A stretch of 64,000 nucleotides of DNA from QIJE01 sp048541835 (GTDB lineage Bacteria; SZUA-79; Acidulodesulfobacterales; Acidulodesulfobacteraceae). The DNA lies in contig NZ_JBLEOY010000001.1 of NCBI RefSeq assembly GCF_048541835.1, positions 833,754 through 897,753 on the forward strand. Reading direction: 5' to 3'. Position 1 is the stretch's first letter. Every line of letters starts with the position of its first letter. The notes under the pieces are model-generated. The model saw only the letters and a program-made list of their open reading frames with translations. It had not been told where the DNA came from and did no database searches. Shown one piece after another: positions 36,515 through 46,861 of the stretch. Made by a program: the position numbers and the translations under genes.

Positions 36515-37375
36515 TCAAATCAAGCCCTTGGCCCTTAAATATGCGGCATCAACTGCCGAATCGATAACGTATTTAATTCGTCCCTCTTCAAGTTTGGCGA
36601 GTCCGTATGCGGTCGTTCCTCCGGAAGAGGTTACCATATCTTTTAGCTCTTTCGTCGATGTTTTTGAAAATTCACTGCTGTTAAGAATTTCTGCAGACCC
36701 TAAGATAGTCTGCACGGATAGCGTTTTTGCAATTTCCTTTGGAAGACCTAATTTGACCCCTGCTTCTATTAATCCCTCTGCTATCAAAAAAATATAGGCC
36801 GGACCACTGCCGCTTAAGGCCGTAACCGCATCAAAGTATTTCTCATCCGCCATAACAACCTTTGAGGATGTCTCTATCAGTTTGACAATTAAACAGGCGT
36901 CCTCCTCAGAGGCGCTAACGTTGTGACAGATTACGCTCATACCCTTGCCTACCAAAGAATTTATATTCGGCATAACCCTAAATATTTTAAGGGGGGGTCT
37001 TTGCTTTGGATCCTTCAGCATTTTATCGAAAATTCTTTCAATAAAATCTATCTTAATTCCGCCTGCAATAGAAACAAAAACCGGCGGTTTTTTACCCTTA
37101 ATAAAATTATTTAATGTCTGCGCCGAAACCTCAAGAACACTTTCAACGGAATATGGTTTAACGGCTATAAAAACCGTATCGCAGTTTTCTACGATTTCTC
37201 CAATACTGCTTAAAGCATTTACTCTCAAGTTATTCTTGACAAATTCGGTTCTTTCGTCGTCGGGATCATAAAAAAGAATCTTTATATTCGATTCCGAGTC
37301 TCTCATTCCCTTTATTAGCCCATATGCCATATTTCCGGCACCTATAAAACCGACAATTCGTTCTTTTGCAAGCAT
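36515..37375 (-). CDS. proC: Pyrroline-5-carboxylate reductase
   Basis: Last enzyme of proline synthesis. The Rossmann motif is GFIGAGNMAYGLIKG, the middle has VFRVMPNINSLVGKG, and the C-terminal helical domain has ALSGSGPAYIFLIAEGLIEAG and TSSGGTTAYGL. Length 286 is a little above usual owing to a surface insertion (KGKKPPVF, KDPKQRPPLK). It is upstream of the yggS gene on the same strand. Confidence 0.95.
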   Translation of the reverse strand: MLAKERIVGFIGAGNMAYGLIKGMRDSESNIKILFYDPDDERTEFVKNNLRVNALSSIGEIVENCDTVFIAVKPYSVESVLEVSAQTLNNFIKGKKPPVFVSIAGGIKIDFIERIFDKMLKDPKQRPPLKIFRVMPNINSLVGKGMSVICHNVSASEEDACLIVKLIETSSKVVMADEKYFDAVTALSGSGPAYIFLIAEGLIEAGVKLGLPKEIAKTLSVQTILGSAEILNSSEFSKTSTKELKDMVTSSGGTTAYGLAKLEEGRIKYVIDSAVDAAYLRAKGLI

Positions 37376-37432
37376 ATACCCTCCATATTTTTGATATTAT
37401 TGCTACATCTAATCCTTAAAATCGCCTATCGG

Positions 37433-38011
37433 TTAAATTAGACGAGATTCCCTTAAAATCGGAATCAGTTTCTGAACACATAATCCCAAAACATTTTCGA
37501 AAGAACCGGAATACGACTCTATAATTTCACCTTTATCTTGAATTCCATAACTTCCGGCTTTATCCATGGGAGAATGTTTATTTAAATATTTAACTATATC
37601 TTCCTTGCTTAACGGCTTTATTGCAACCGACGTCTTATCAAAAACCGTTTTACAAACACCGGTATTTTTATTTATTAAACAGGCGCCGGTATAGACGTAG
37701 TGAATTTTACCGGAAAGCCGGCTTAACGTTTTAACCGCGTCGTTGAAATCTTTCGGCTTGCCAAAGGCTTTTCCGTTAGAGTAGATAACCGTATCCGAAC
37801 CGATTATGAAGCTATCCGGATAATCATCCTGTAAACTCGCGGCTTTTTTTAGCGCCAAATCGGAAGCAAAACATTCTATAGATATTGTTTTCTCATTAAA
37901 CATCGGTTCGGCCGAAAGCCTGTGCTTCATACCAACGAAGTTAAGCCCTAATTTCTCAAGTAGATAAATCCTTCTTTTCGAAGACGAAGCTAATATTATT
38001 TTTTTTTCCAT
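37433..38011 (-). CDS. Maf-family nucleoside triphosphate pyrophosphatase
   Basis: The protein (192 residues) begins ILASSSKRRIYLLEKLGL, the Maf nucleotide-binding loop, and has IIGSDTVIYSNGKAFGKPKD and KAGSYGIQDKGE, the conserved active-site segments. Maf proteins hydrolyse dTTP/UTP or modified nucleotides and influence septation. Divergent from the CDF transporter. Confidence 0.92.
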   Translation of the reverse strand: MEKKIILASSSKRRIYLLEKLGLNFVGMKHRLSAEPMFNEKTISIECFASDLALKKAASLQDDYPDSFIIGSDTVIYSNGKAFGKPKDFNDAVKTLSRLSGKIHYVYTGACLINKNTGVCKTVFDKTSVAIKPLSKEDIVKYLNKHSPMDKAGSYGIQDKGEIIESYSGSFENVLGLCVQKLIPILRESRLI

Positions 38012-38128
38012 ATATGTGCAAATTTTAATACTTCAATACTATACGATTATATAGTTTTTTCCGTGTATTTATCAACAGAATTAATAAATTAACTTGATTT
38101 TAGAATAATTGTATAATATTCTGTATGT

Positions 38129-39127
38129 ATGTTGTCAATTGTAGAAAACACCGCAAACATAAAACCTGCTAAATTTACCAAGCATGCCGATGGCGAGAAA
38201 CATGTTCATTCCCATTCATTGGGTTTAAACGGCGAATCTTTCAGATCGGAAAAAAACTTAAAAATAGCATTTTTTCTCACTATTTTTATACTCATTGTGG
38301 AATTTAGCGGCGCTATTATTTCTAAGAGTATGGCGTTGTATTCTAATTCCGGACATATCCTGGTAGATGCGTCGTCGCTTCTGCTTGCATGGTTTGCTCA
38401 AAAACAGATAAGAAAAATACCTAACGGAAAAAATACTTACGGCTATCATAGAATGGGGATATTAGCGGCTCTTTTAAACTCGCTTTTGCTTTTAATAATA
38501 TCCGCAGTATTAATTTACGAAAGCTATCTGAGGCTCCTCCGTCCGGAAATAGTTAATTCGAAGATTATGATAATATTTCCGATAGTAAGCCTGTTCATAA
38601 ATGTTTTAATAGGACTAAAAATTCATAAAGACATTCATAACAATTTAAACCTAAAGGGTTCGTTTTTCCACATACTGGGAGATTCTCTTATTTCCATAGC
38701 CATCATAGCCGCCGGAATAATTATTTACTTTACCGGATTTGATTATGTGGACCCGATAATGAGCTTGATTGTTTCGCCTATTATTGCAATAGGGGCATTT
38801 TCCGTTATAAACGAAACAATAAACATACTATTAGAAGGCGTCCCTAAGGAAATTGATTTTCTGAAGGTCAAAAACGAGATTCTTAAAGCACGGGGGGTGA
38901 AAGAAGTTCACGACCTTCACATATGGAGTATGTCGAAATCTTTTAGGCTATTAAGCGCCCATATTCTCATAGGGGAAAATATATCTAATTCATCGGATAT
39001 ATGCTGCATTATAGACGATATCCAAAAAACTCTCAAGGAAAAATTCGAAATAAACCATGTAGTAATACAACCGGAACTGACTATTTGCGACATGACAAAT
39101 ACTTTTTGCATCCATCAAAATGTTTAA
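38129..39127 (+). CDS. Cation diffusion facilitator (CzcD/ZnT-like)
   Basis: A 332-residue CDF exporter with six helices. The transport-site pairs HxxxD occur in SGHILVDASS (helix 2) and FHILGDSLIS (helix 5). A short His-containing N-terminal tail (HADGEKHVHSHS) and a cytoplasmic C-terminal domain (EVHDLHIWSMS) are typical. It probably exports Zn2+, Co2+ or similar by proton antiport. It stands alone, divergent from maf. Confidence 0.93.
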   Translation: MLSIVENTANIKPAKFTKHADGEKHVHSHSLGLNGESFRSEKNLKIAFFLTIFILIVEFSGAIISKSMALYSNSGHILVDASSLLLAWFAQKQIRKIPNGKNTYGYHRMGILAALLNSLLLLIISAVLIYESYLRLLRPEIVNSKIMIIFPIVSLFINVLIGLKIHKDIHNNLNLKGSFFHILGDSLISIAIIAAGIIIYFTGFDYVDPIMSLIVSPIIAIGAFSVINETINILLEGVPKEIDFLKVKNEILKARGVKEVHDLHIWSMSKSFRLLSAHILIGENISNSSDICCIIDDIQKTLKEKFEINHVVIQPELTICDMTNTFCIHQNV

Positions 39128-39218
39128 GACAATCATAGACGGTTTATTTTTTACTTGAAATTATTTTTTAAATATGTAAAATATTACTAACATTAAATCT
39201 GAATGGAATACTTTGTGC

Positions 39219-40058
39219 ATGAGGTTTATAACATCCGAGTCGATATCGAACACCGTTAAAAATTTAATAATCAGCTCAAGCATTAATTTGCCGGAAGATA
39301 CCCGTAAAAGTTTAGAGTCAGCCCTCGAGAAAGAAATTTCCGAATCCGGAAAGACCGTCTTAAGTCAAATATTGCTGAATGCCGACATTGCAAAAATTGA
39401 AAATAAACCGCTGTGTCAGGATACCGGTCTTGCCGTATTTTTTGTAGAAATCGGTGCCGACGTTGCCGTTAAGGGTAAAAATTTAACCGATGCCATAAAC
39501 GACGGTACAAGGGCAGGGTACTCAGAGGGATTTTTGAGAAAATCTACGTGTGATCCCTTGACAAGAAAAAATATCGGGGACAATACTCCGGCTATAATAC
39601 ATTATGACGTTACTGATGGTGATAGGCTTAAAATAATGTATTCTGCCAAGGGCGGCGGAAGTGAAAATATGAGTAAAATAAAAATGTTGCGTCCTTCGGA
39701 TGGAAAAGACGGGATTATCGATTTCGTCGTTGAAACGATGCGGGCGGCGGGACCGAATCCATGTCCCCCCAATATTGTAGGAATAGGTATTGGCGGAAAT
39801 TTTGAAAGGTCCGCTATTCTTGCAAAAAAATCTCTTTTTAGAGAGTTAGGCTCAAGAAACGACGACGACGAATTAGACGAAATGGAAAGAATTATCTTTG
39901 AAAAAGTTAACAATATCGGAACAGGTCCGATGGGTTTCGGAGGAATTTATACGGCGCTCGGCGTACATATAATTAAAGAGCCGTGTCATATAGCAAGTCT
40001 TCCCGTTGCCGTAAATCTCGGATGTCATTCGTACAAACACGACGAAACCGTTATATAA
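39219..40058 (+). CDS. Fumarate hydratase class I, alpha subunit
   Basis: N-terminal half of the oxygen-sensitive [4Fe-4S] fumarase. It has the family motifs PLCQDTGLAVFFVEIG and GSENMSKIKMLRPS, a cysteine in LRKSTCDPL and another in PNPCPPNIVGIGIGG; these provide the three cluster ligands. The ATG at 39219 is chosen; a TTG two codons upstream is the alternative. The beta subunit follows after 16 bp. Opens the plus-strand TCA-type cluster. Confidence 0.92.
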   Translation: MRFITSESISNTVKNLIISSSINLPEDTRKSLESALEKEISESGKTVLSQILLNADIAKIENKPLCQDTGLAVFFVEIGADVAVKGKNLTDAINDGTRAGYSEGFLRKSTCDPLTRKNIGDNTPAIIHYDVTDGDRLKIMYSAKGGGSENMSKIKMLRPSDGKDGIIDFVVETMRAAGPNPCPPNIVGIGIGGNFERSAILAKKSLFRELGSRNDDDELDEMERIIFEKVNNIGTGPMGFGGIYTALGVHIIKEPCHIASLPVAVNLGCHSYKHDETVI

Positions 40059-40074
40059 CTTATATATAAACAAA

Positions 40075-40641
40075 ATGAATATCAAAAAACTAAGCACTCC
40101 CCTTACCGATGATACAATATTGAGTCTGAGAACAGGCGATGAGGTATCTATAAGTGGAGAGATCTATACCGCAAGAGACCAGGCTCATTTTAGGTTGGTC
40201 AAGCTAATAGAGGAAAATAAGCCTCTGCCTTTTGATATTCAGGGACAAATTATTTACTATGTTGGACCCACCCCGGAAAGACCGGGCGAAGTTATAGGCT
40301 CGGCTGGACCTACTACAAGCTATAGAATGGATGCATATGCGCCCACGCTAATTAAACTCGGATTAAAGGGAATGATAGGTAAGGGCAAAAGATCTATCGA
40401 AGTAAGAGAAGCGATGCAAAAATATAAGGCGGTGTATTTCGGTGCCATTGGAGGGGCGGGGGCATTAATTTCCAAAACCATAAAAGATGCCAAGGTCATT
40501 GCATATGAAGACCTTTTATCTGAAGCCGTCCGTAAACTCTTGGTCGAAGACTTCCGCGTCGTCGTCATAAACGATGCATACGGCGGAGACTTATATGAAG
40601 ACGGAAAAAAACAATACGAAAACAAATATATTGCTAAATAG
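40075..40641 (+). CDS. Fumarate hydratase class I, beta subunit
   Basis: C-terminal half of the two-subunit class I fumarase (188 residues). It has GEIYTARDQAHFRLV, IIYYVGPTPERPGEVIGSAGPTTS in segments, and GMIGKGKRS, typical of the fumarase/tartrate dehydratase beta domain. Split subunits are usual in archaea and anaerobic bacteria, unlike the fused E. coli FumA. Confidence 0.93.
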   Translation: MNIKKLSTPLTDDTILSLRTGDEVSISGEIYTARDQAHFRLVKLIEENKPLPFDIQGQIIYYVGPTPERPGEVIGSAGPTTSYRMDAYAPTLIKLGLKGMIGKGKRSIEVREAMQKYKAVYFGAIGGAGALISKTIKDAKVIAYEDLLSEAVRKLLVEDFRVVVINDAYGGDLYEDGKKQYENKYIAK

Positions 40642-40676
40642 AATTAATTAAACTCTAACGCATATTTATCGTTATT

Positions 40677-41855
40677 ATGGACATTCACGAATATCAGGCA
40701 AAAGAACTTTTGAACAACTGCGGCATTAAGACTCTTAAGTCTATCTTGTGTCGTAACCCTGAAGAAGTATACAAAGCTTATCAGACATTGTCGTCTTCGC
40801 TCGTTGCCGTAAAGGCTCAAGTTCACGCAGGCGGAAGAGGAAAGGCCGGCGGCGTTAAGATAGTAAAATCTGCCGACGAGGCTAAATTTATTGCCGAAAA
40901 AATGATAGGCATGAATCTAATTACTAAACAAACAGGAAAAGAAGGAAAAATAGTGAAAAAGGTCCTCGTAGAAGAGGGGGCCGCAATAGTAAAAGAGTAT
41001 TATCTGTCCGTTACGATAGACAGAAAGATATCGTCTGTCGTGTTTGTCGTAAGCGCAGAGGGGGGCATGGAGATTGAAGAAGTATCTGAGAATGCTCCCG
41101 AGAAGATTTTAACCGTTTCAATCGACCCGATGCACGGCATAAAATCCTTTCACATACTCAAAATGCTTTTGTTCCTCGGCATTAAAAAAAATCTTTACAA
41201 TGATTTTTCTAATCTTATAAACCTTTTATACAACGCTTTTGTTAAAGAAGATATGTCGATGCTTGAAATTAATCCGTTGATTCTAACTGAAGCAAACCTG
41301 TTTATCCCATTGGACGCTAAAATAATATTAGATGATAACGCATCCATAAAACACCCTTATTTTAGCGACTTTATAGACGAAGACGAGGAGGAGCCCTTAG
41401 AGGTTAAAGCAAAAAGCGTTGGACTTAACTATATAAAATTGGACGGAAATGTTGGATGTATGGTGAACGGCGCAGGACTTGCCATGGCCACAATGGACAC
41501 CATTAAGGAGTTTGGGGCGATGCCGGCCAATTTTCTTGATGTAGGCGGAACGGCCAATAGTAAGAGGGTAGAGACGGCATTTAACATTCTTTTGTCCGAC
41601 AAAAACGTCAAGGGTATATTTATTAATATATTCGGCGGGATCGTCAAGTGCGATATGGTTGCGGAAGGGGTTATCGCCGCAGCTAAAAATATCGGATTAA
41701 AATTACCCGTCGTCATAAGATTGGAAGGCACTAATGCAGAAACTGCTGCAAAATTAATCGATAATTCCGAAATGAACTTTATAGTAGGAAAAAGCCTTGC
41801 GGACGGAGCCAAAAAGATTTCGGATATAGTTAATAAAACAAAAACGAATTTATGA
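40677..41855 (+). CDS. sucC: Succinyl-CoA synthetase, beta subunit
   Basis: ADP-forming ligase subunit with an N-terminal ATP-grasp domain ([42 protein letters not shown]) and a C-terminal CoA-ligase domain ([32 protein letters not shown]). Length 392 is typical. Its stop overlaps the sucD start (ATGA), a sign of translational coupling. Confidence 0.96.
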   Translation: MDIHEYQAKELLNNCGIKTLKSILCRNPEEVYKAYQTLSSSLVAVKAQVHAGGRGKAGGVKIVKSADEAKFIAEKMIGMNLITKQTGKEGKIVKKVLVEEGAAIVKEYYLSVTIDRKISSVVFVVSAEGGMEIEEVSENAPEKILTVSIDPMHGIKSFHILKMLLFLGIKKNLYNDFSNLINLLYNAFVKEDMSMLEINPLILTEANLFIPLDAKIILDDNASIKHPYFSDFIDEDEEEPLEVKAKSVGLNYIKLDGNVGCMVNGAGLAMATMDTIKEFGAMPANFLDVGGTANSKRVETAFNILLSDKNVKGIFINIFGGIVKCDMVAEGVIAAAKNIGLKLPVVIRLEGTNAETAAKLIDNSEMNFIVGKSLADGAKKISDIVNKTKTNL

Positions 41856-42733
41856 GTATACTGATAAATAAAAATACCAACGTATTGGTTCAGGGAATTA
41901 CCGGAAAAGAAGGATCATTTCATACTTTAAAATGTATCGAATACGGCACAAACATTATTGCGGGCGTTACCCCGTTTAAGGGCAAAACATTATTTAACGA
42001 ATCCATACCTGTTTATAATACGATAGAAGAGGCAAAAAAAGAGTGCAAAAAGATAGATGCAACGATGGTTTTTGTTCCTGCCGGCTTTGCCGCTTCAAGC
42101 ATAATAGAGGCAATAGAGGCAGAAATTCCGCTCATAGTTTGCATAACGGAGGGCATACCGGTAATGGATATGCTGAACGTCAAAGCCGCATTAAATTGCT
42201 CTAAATCTATTATGATAGGGCCGAATTGTCCCGGAATTATTACCGCAGACGAATGTAAAATCGGCATTATGCCCGGATTTATTCATAAAAAAGGTAAGAT
42301 AGGTGTTTTATCCAGGAGCGGCACGCTCACGTATGAAGCGGTGAACCAGATTACTAAAGCAGGGTTCGGCGAAACTACCTGTATAGGCATCGGAGGCGAT
42401 CCCATAATAGGTTCTTCCTTTACTGACTTTTTAAAGCTGTTTGAAAGAGATCCAGAAACAGAAGCGGTAGTCATGATTGGAGAAATAGGGGGGACCGCTG
42501 AAGAAGAGGCTTCGGAGTTCATTAAGAACAATATGAAAAAGCCCGTTGTGGGATTTATTGCCGGTAAAACTGCTCCTGCGGGTAGAAGAATGGGGCATGC
42601 CGGCGCAATAATCTCCGGTGGCAAAGGAACCGCCCCCGAAAAACTTAAAACTATGGAAACAAATGGAGTATATATTGCCGATAATCCCTCAGTAATTGCC
42701 GAAACGCTTAAGAAGGCTCTAAAACTTCATTAA
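41852..42733 (+). CDS. sucD: Succinyl-CoA synthetase, alpha subunit
   Basis: CoA-binding and phosphohistidine subunit (293 residues). It has [13 protein letters not shown] at the N-terminus, GPNCPGII, and the catalytic histidine in [18 protein letters not shown]. Works with SucC in either direction between succinate and succinyl-CoA. Confidence 0.96.
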   Translation: MSILINKNTNVLVQGITGKEGSFHTLKCIEYGTNIIAGVTPFKGKTLFNESIPVYNTIEEAKKECKKIDATMVFVPAGFAASSIIEAIEAEIPLIVCITEGIPVMDMLNVKAALNCSKSIMIGPNCPGIITADECKIGIMPGFIHKKGKIGVLSRSGTLTYEAVNQITKAGFGETTCIGIGGDPIIGSSFTDFLKLFERDPETEAVVMIGEIGGTAEEEASEFIKNNMKKPVVGFIAGKTAPAGRRMGHAGAIISGGKGTAPEKLKTMETNGVYIADNPSVIAETLKKALKLH

Positions 42734-42760
42734 CCAATAAAACTTTCGTAGGAGGCTAAC

Positions 42761-43087
42761 GTGCCCGAAAAAAACAATAAAAATCTAAACGACGACGCGG
42801 CTATCGTTGCACCTGTAAATTTTAACGCATGTGACGGTGGAGAGATCGAAATCAAAACAAATAACGGACTTACAATGAAGAAGACTTCTGGAAAAGGGAA
42901 AAGGGGCGATACCACGATTAATATAATCGTCAACTATTGCAAGGGATGTGAACTTTGCGTAGCGTTTTGTCCCGAGCATATTCTTGAGATGGACAAAGAG
43001 ATAGTCAAGGTCATTGATATATCTAAATGTACCAAATGCAATATGTGCGAATATTTATGTCCCGATTTTTCGATTAGCGTAGAATAG
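42761..43087 (+). CDS. korD: 2-oxoglutarate:ferredoxin oxidoreductase, delta (ferredoxin) subunit
   Basis: A 108-residue protein with two [4Fe-4S] motifs, CKGCELCVAFCP and CTKCNMCEYLCP. The first 45 residues are an acidic, low-complexity extension. It starts with GTG at 42761, supported by AGGAGG six bases upstream. It passes electrons from the KorAB core to ferredoxin. First of four kor genes. Confidence 0.9.
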   Translation: MPEKNNKNLNDDAAIVAPVNFNACDGGEIEIKTNNGLTMKKTSGKGKRGDTTINIIVNYCKGCELCVAFCPEHILEMDKEIVKVIDISKCTKCNMCEYLCPDFSISVE

Positions 43088-43123
43088 CATAATAACGGTT
43101 AATAACGGGGGAATAATACAATA

Positions 43124-44260
43124 ATGGCTAAAAATATAAAATTGATGCAGGGAAATGAAGCAATTGCCGAGGGAGCTATTATAGCGGGATGCAATTTTTT
43201 TGCGGGCTATCCTATAACTCCGTCTTCCGAGATAGCGGAGCTTTTATCAAGTAAACTTCCAAAGACCGGCGGTGTGTTTCTTCAGATGGAAGATGAAATT
43301 TCCGCTTTGGGAGCGGTACTTGGCGCTGCATTAGGCGGAGCTAAAGCAATTACCGCATCTTCCGGTCCGGGTATTTCTTTAAAGCAGGAACATATAGGCT
43401 ATGCATCAATGAGTGAGATTCCATGCGTTATTGTAAACGTTATGAGAGGCGGACCGTCTACTGGTTTACCAACGCTTCCCGCGCAGAGCGATATTATGCA
43501 GGCAAAATGGGGAACGCACGGAGACCACGCAATCATAGCAATTGTACCTTCAAGCGTTAACGAATCTCTTTATGAAACCATAAGGGCATTTAATTTATCT
43601 ATAAAATATAGAACACCGGTTCTCATCCTAACCGATGAAATAATCGGACATATGAGGGAAAAGGTTGTAGTTCCCGATAAAAGCGATGTTGATATAATAG
43701 ACGTCAAATTACCGGATGTGCCTCCTGAAGAGTATAATCCATACAACTACACAAGCGGTGCAATAACGCCGTTAGCCCCCATGGGTGAAGGATACCGCTA
43801 TCACGTTACAGGGCTTATTCACGGCGAAACCGGTTTCCCTTCTCAAAAAACAGAGGTTATTAAAAACGCGCAGAACTGGCTTATAGATAAAATTTATAAA
43901 AATATTGAAGGCATAGAAAAATTTGATGAATTTCAAACCGAGGATGCAGACATACTTGTAGTTGCTTACGGCTCTACTTCACGTTCAGCGAGGCAGGCCG
44001 TTATGATGGCGAGAACCGCCGGCATAAAAGCAGGCATGTTCAGACCTATAACAATATGGCCATTTCCGGAAAAACAAATTTCAGATCTCTCAAAAAGAAT
44101 TAAAAAGATTTTGGTTCCGGAAATGAATATGGGACAGATAATTTTAGAGGTTCAAAGAAATGCTTGCGGGAGTCAGGTTTACGGTTTAAACGTAGTTACC
44201 GGCGAACCGATTACTCCCGACCAAATTTACGCAAAGATAAAAGAGATAGCGGAATCGTAA
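43124..44260 (+). CDS. korA: 2-oxoglutarate:ferredoxin oxidoreductase, alpha subunit
   Basis: 378 residues carrying the pyrimidine-binding and transketolase C-terminal domains of the 2-oxoacid oxidoreductase family. Visible: GYPITPSSEIAELL, QMEDEISALGAVLGAALGG, SSGPGISLKQEHIGYA and RGGPSTGLPTLPAQSD, typical of KorA. The C-terminal domain has VAYGSTSRSARQAV. Confidence 0.95.
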   Translation: MAKNIKLMQGNEAIAEGAIIAGCNFFAGYPITPSSEIAELLSSKLPKTGGVFLQMEDEISALGAVLGAALGGAKAITASSGPGISLKQEHIGYASMSEIPCVIVNVMRGGPSTGLPTLPAQSDIMQAKWGTHGDHAIIAIVPSSVNESLYETIRAFNLSIKYRTPVLILTDEIIGHMREKVVVPDKSDVDIIDVKLPDVPPEEYNPYNYTSGAITPLAPMGEGYRYHVTGLIHGETGFPSQKTEVIKNAQNWLIDKIYKNIEGIEKFDEFQTEDADILVVAYGSTSRSARQAVMMARTAGIKAGMFRPITIWPFPEKQISDLSKRIKKILVPEMNMGQIILEVQRNACGSQVYGLNVVTGEPITPDQIYAKIKEIAES

Positions 44261-44292
44261 TTAATCTTACTTATATATGCAGGAGATTTAAA

Positions 44293-45120
44293 ATGATAAA
44301 AACAAAATTCGATTATGATAAATATTTGCGAAAAAATACGCTGCCGCATATATGGTGCCCCGGTTGCGGAGACGGAATCATTCTCAAGGCTCTTTTAAGG
44401 GCTATTGATAAATGCGAATATCCCAAGGATGACGTCGTAATAGCATCCGGTATCGGCTGTGCCTCAAGGCTTCCCGGTTATGTCGATTTCAACACGATTC
44501 ATACTACGCACGGAAGGGCATTAACGTTTGCAACTGGAATTAAAATGTTCAAGCCAAGGCTTAAGGTTATTGCGATATCAGGCGATGGCGATGCCCTGGC
44601 GATAGGCGGAAACCATTTTATACACGCCGCAAGAAGAAATATAGATCTAACTATGATTATTTTTAATAATTACACATATGGAATGACCGGCGGGCAGTAT
44701 TCTCCGACACAGCCGCTCGGTACCTATTCTACGACAACATCTTTCGGAAGTTTCGAACAGCCTTTTGATGCCTGCAATTTGGCTCAAGCGGCAGGGGCGA
44801 CATGGGTAGGCAGATCAACTTCCTATCATGCTGTTCAGCTTGAAAAGTTTATGGTTAGCGCGCTTAAACATACCGGTTTTTCAGTCTTAGAAGTTATTAC
44901 GAACTGTCATATTTCCTTCGGAAGAAGAAATAAAATGAAATCTCCAGTCGAAATGGTCAAATATCAAAAAGAAAAGGCTATTCCCATCCGTTCTGCCGAA
45001 AATATGTCCGATGAGGAATTAGTCGGAAGATTCAAAACCGGAATTTTTCTTGAAGACACCGATAAGCCGGAATTTTCAAGCGAGTATCGTAAAATGGCTG
45101 AAACGTTAAAAACAAAATAG
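44293..45120 (+). CDS. korB: 2-oxoglutarate:ferredoxin oxidoreductase, beta subunit
   Basis: TPP-binding subunit, 275 residues from ATG 44293, which has GGAG nine bases upstream; a much longer in-frame reading from 44164 would overlap korA and is rejected. It has HIWCPGCGDGI, GIGCASRLPGY and the TPP/Mg motif GDGDALAIGGNHF followed by NNYTYGMTGGQYSPT. Confidence 0.95.
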   Translation: MIKTKFDYDKYLRKNTLPHIWCPGCGDGIILKALLRAIDKCEYPKDDVVIASGIGCASRLPGYVDFNTIHTTHGRALTFATGIKMFKPRLKVIAISGDGDALAIGGNHFIHAARRNIDLTMIIFNNYTYGMTGGQYSPTQPLGTYSTTTSFGSFEQPFDACNLAQAAGATWVGRSTSYHAVQLEKFMVSALKHTGFSVLEVITNCHISFGRRNKMKSPVEMVKYQKEKAIPIRSAENMSDEELVGRFKTGIFLEDTDKPEFSSEYRKMAETLKTK

Positions 45121-45152
45121 TAAAATTTATAATTTAAAAGAGGGCACCGAAT

Positions 45153-45707
45153 ATGAACGACAGGATTGAATTCAGGTTTTCCGGATCGGGTGGTCAGGGT
45201 TTAATATTGGCCGGAATTATATTGGCGGATGCTGCCGCAATTTATGAAGGTAAGAATGCAGTTCAAACTCAGTCTTACGGACCCGAGGCAAGAGGCGGTT
45301 CCAGCAAATCCGAAGTGATCGTATCCGATAGCCCTATCGAATACCCTAAGGCGACAAAAGTAGATTATATGGTTGCTCTGACGCAAGAATCCTTTGATAA
45401 ATATATAGATGACGTTAAAGAAACGGGCATAGTTATTGCCGATAAAGAGCTTGTAACGGATTTTTCAAAGGCAAGAGGTGAGCTTTACGTGATAGATATG
45501 GTAAAATCGGCGAGGGAAGAACTCGGAAGGGTTCTTGGATTAAACATTATAGCCCTTGGCGTACTTGTCGAGATATCAGAAATAGTTTCTCACGAGTCTA
45601 TTGAAAATGCACTTATAAAAAGAGTTCCAAGTGGATTTGAAGATTACAATAAAAAAGCAATAGAGATAGGTTTTAAATTAGGAAAAGAGCTTAAAAATAA
45701 TAATTAA
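45153..45707 (+). CDS. korG: 2-oxoglutarate:ferredoxin oxidoreductase, gamma subunit
   Basis: The 184-residue gamma domain of the family, beginning FRFSGSGGQGLILAG with QTQSYGPEARGGSSKSEV following. It completes the four-subunit enzyme that interconverts 2-oxoglutarate and succinyl-CoA with ferredoxin. Direction (oxidative or reductive TCA) cannot be told from this cluster alone. Confidence 0.94.
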   Translation: MNDRIEFRFSGSGGQGLILAGIILADAAAIYEGKNAVQTQSYGPEARGGSSKSEVIVSDSPIEYPKATKVDYMVALTQESFDKYIDDVKETGIVIADKELVTDFSKARGELYVIDMVKSAREELGRVLGLNIIALGVLVEISEIVSHESIENALIKRVPSGFEDYNKKAIEIGFKLGKELKNNN

Positions 45708-45744
45708 CAAGCAACTATAATAAATAAAAAGAGGTATTACTTAA

Positions 45745-46161
45745 ATGATAGAACAAACACTTTCCATTATAAAACCGGATGGGGTTAAAAAAGGCTTAAC
45801 CGGTAAAATCATATTGATGTTCGAGGAAAATGGATTTGAGATTAAGGCGATAAAAAAGGTTCAGCTTACCAAGAAAGAGGCAGAAGAATTTTATTACGTT
45901 CATAAGGACAGACCGTTTTTTGACAGTTTAATCAGCTTCATGACTGAGGGCGCTATTGTTCCTATGGTATTGTCTGCCGAAAGTGCAATCTCAAAAAACA
46001 GAGAAATTATGGGTGCCACTAACCCAAAAGATGCAAAAGAAGGCACTATTAGGAAAATGTTTGCGGAAAGCATAGAAAGAAATATCGTTCATGGATCGGA
46101 TTCTCCGGAATCCTCTAAGTCTGAAATCTCATTTTTCTTTAATATTCTTGAAATATTATAA
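45745..46161 (+). CDS. ndk: Nucleoside diphosphate kinase
   Basis: A 138-residue NDK that balances NTP pools. It begins QTLSIIKPDGVKKGLTGKI and has the phospho-histidine in NIVHGSDSPESS. It follows korG after 37 bp, so nucleotide phosphate exchange may be co-expressed with succinyl-CoA synthetase. Confidence 0.96.
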   Translation: MIEQTLSIIKPDGVKKGLTGKIILMFEENGFEIKAIKKVQLTKKEAEEFYYVHKDRPFFDSLISFMTEGAIVPMVLSAESAISKNREIMGATNPKDAKEGTIRKMFAESIERNIVHGSDSPESSKSEISFFFNILEIL

Positions 46162-46169
46162 ATATTTAA

Positions 46170-46814
46170 ATGCCTGCGACGGGATTTAAGAAACTGGATA
46201 TAGAAGCAATAATAAGCCTATTTGAAGAACATTACGGCAATTTAACCCCGTTTTTAAACTTTAACAATGCTTTTCAGCTTTTAATCGCCGTTATTTTATC
46301 TGCCCAGTGTACAGATAAAAGGGTTAACGTAATAACTACGGATTTATTTAAACACTATGTTAAGCCTTCCGACCTTGCAAAAAGAAACCTTGAGGATTTT
46401 GAGAAAGAGATTAAAACCTGCGGAATGTTTCATAATAAGGCGAAAAACCTAATTGAAACATCAAAGATACTTGCGGATAAATTTAACAATGCTGTCCCGA
46501 GAGATTTTAACATTCTTATCGGTCTTCCAGGCATAGGAAGAAAATCCGCCAATGTCATACTCGGTACATATTTTAACGAAGAGAGAATGCCCGTGGATAC
46601 GCATGTATTCAGGGTTGCAAACCGCATAGGGATTGCTCATGCAAAAACTGTCGAAAAAACGGAGGAGGCACTCACCGAAATAATTCCGAAAAATTTCTGG
46701 ATGAAATTTCACATGTGGTTAATTAACCATGGAAGAATTTATTGTAAAGCCAAGAATCCAAATTGCCCTGAATGTTTTGTAAAAGATTACTGCGATTATT
46801 ATGGTAATATGTGA
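46170..46814 (+). CDS. nth: Endonuclease III
   Basis: Base-excision repair glycosylase/AP lyase (214 residues). The helix-hairpin-helix is LPGIGRKSANVIL with the catalytic lysine, the catalytic aspartate is in VDTHVFRVANR, and the C-terminal [4Fe-4S] loop has C-x6-C-x2-C-x5-C (YCKAKNPNCPECFVKDYC). It follows ndk after eight bases. Confidence 0.95.
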   Translation: MPATGFKKLDIEAIISLFEEHYGNLTPFLNFNNAFQLLIAVILSAQCTDKRVNVITTDLFKHYVKPSDLAKRNLEDFEKEIKTCGMFHNKAKNLIETSKILADKFNNAVPRDFNILIGLPGIGRKSANVILGTYFNEERMPVDTHVFRVANRIGIAHAKTVEKTEEALTEIIPKNFWMKFHMWLINHGRIYCKAKNPNCPECFVKDYCDYYGNM

Positions 46815-46861
46815 TAATAATCATAAAGATTATACTGTTGAGTTGATATAATAAAAGCACT

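Noticed and set aside
44164..44292. Longer N-terminus for korB
   Set aside because: It would overlap korA by about 100 bp, encodes no known KorB sequence, and a good ribosome-binding site precedes ATG 44293.
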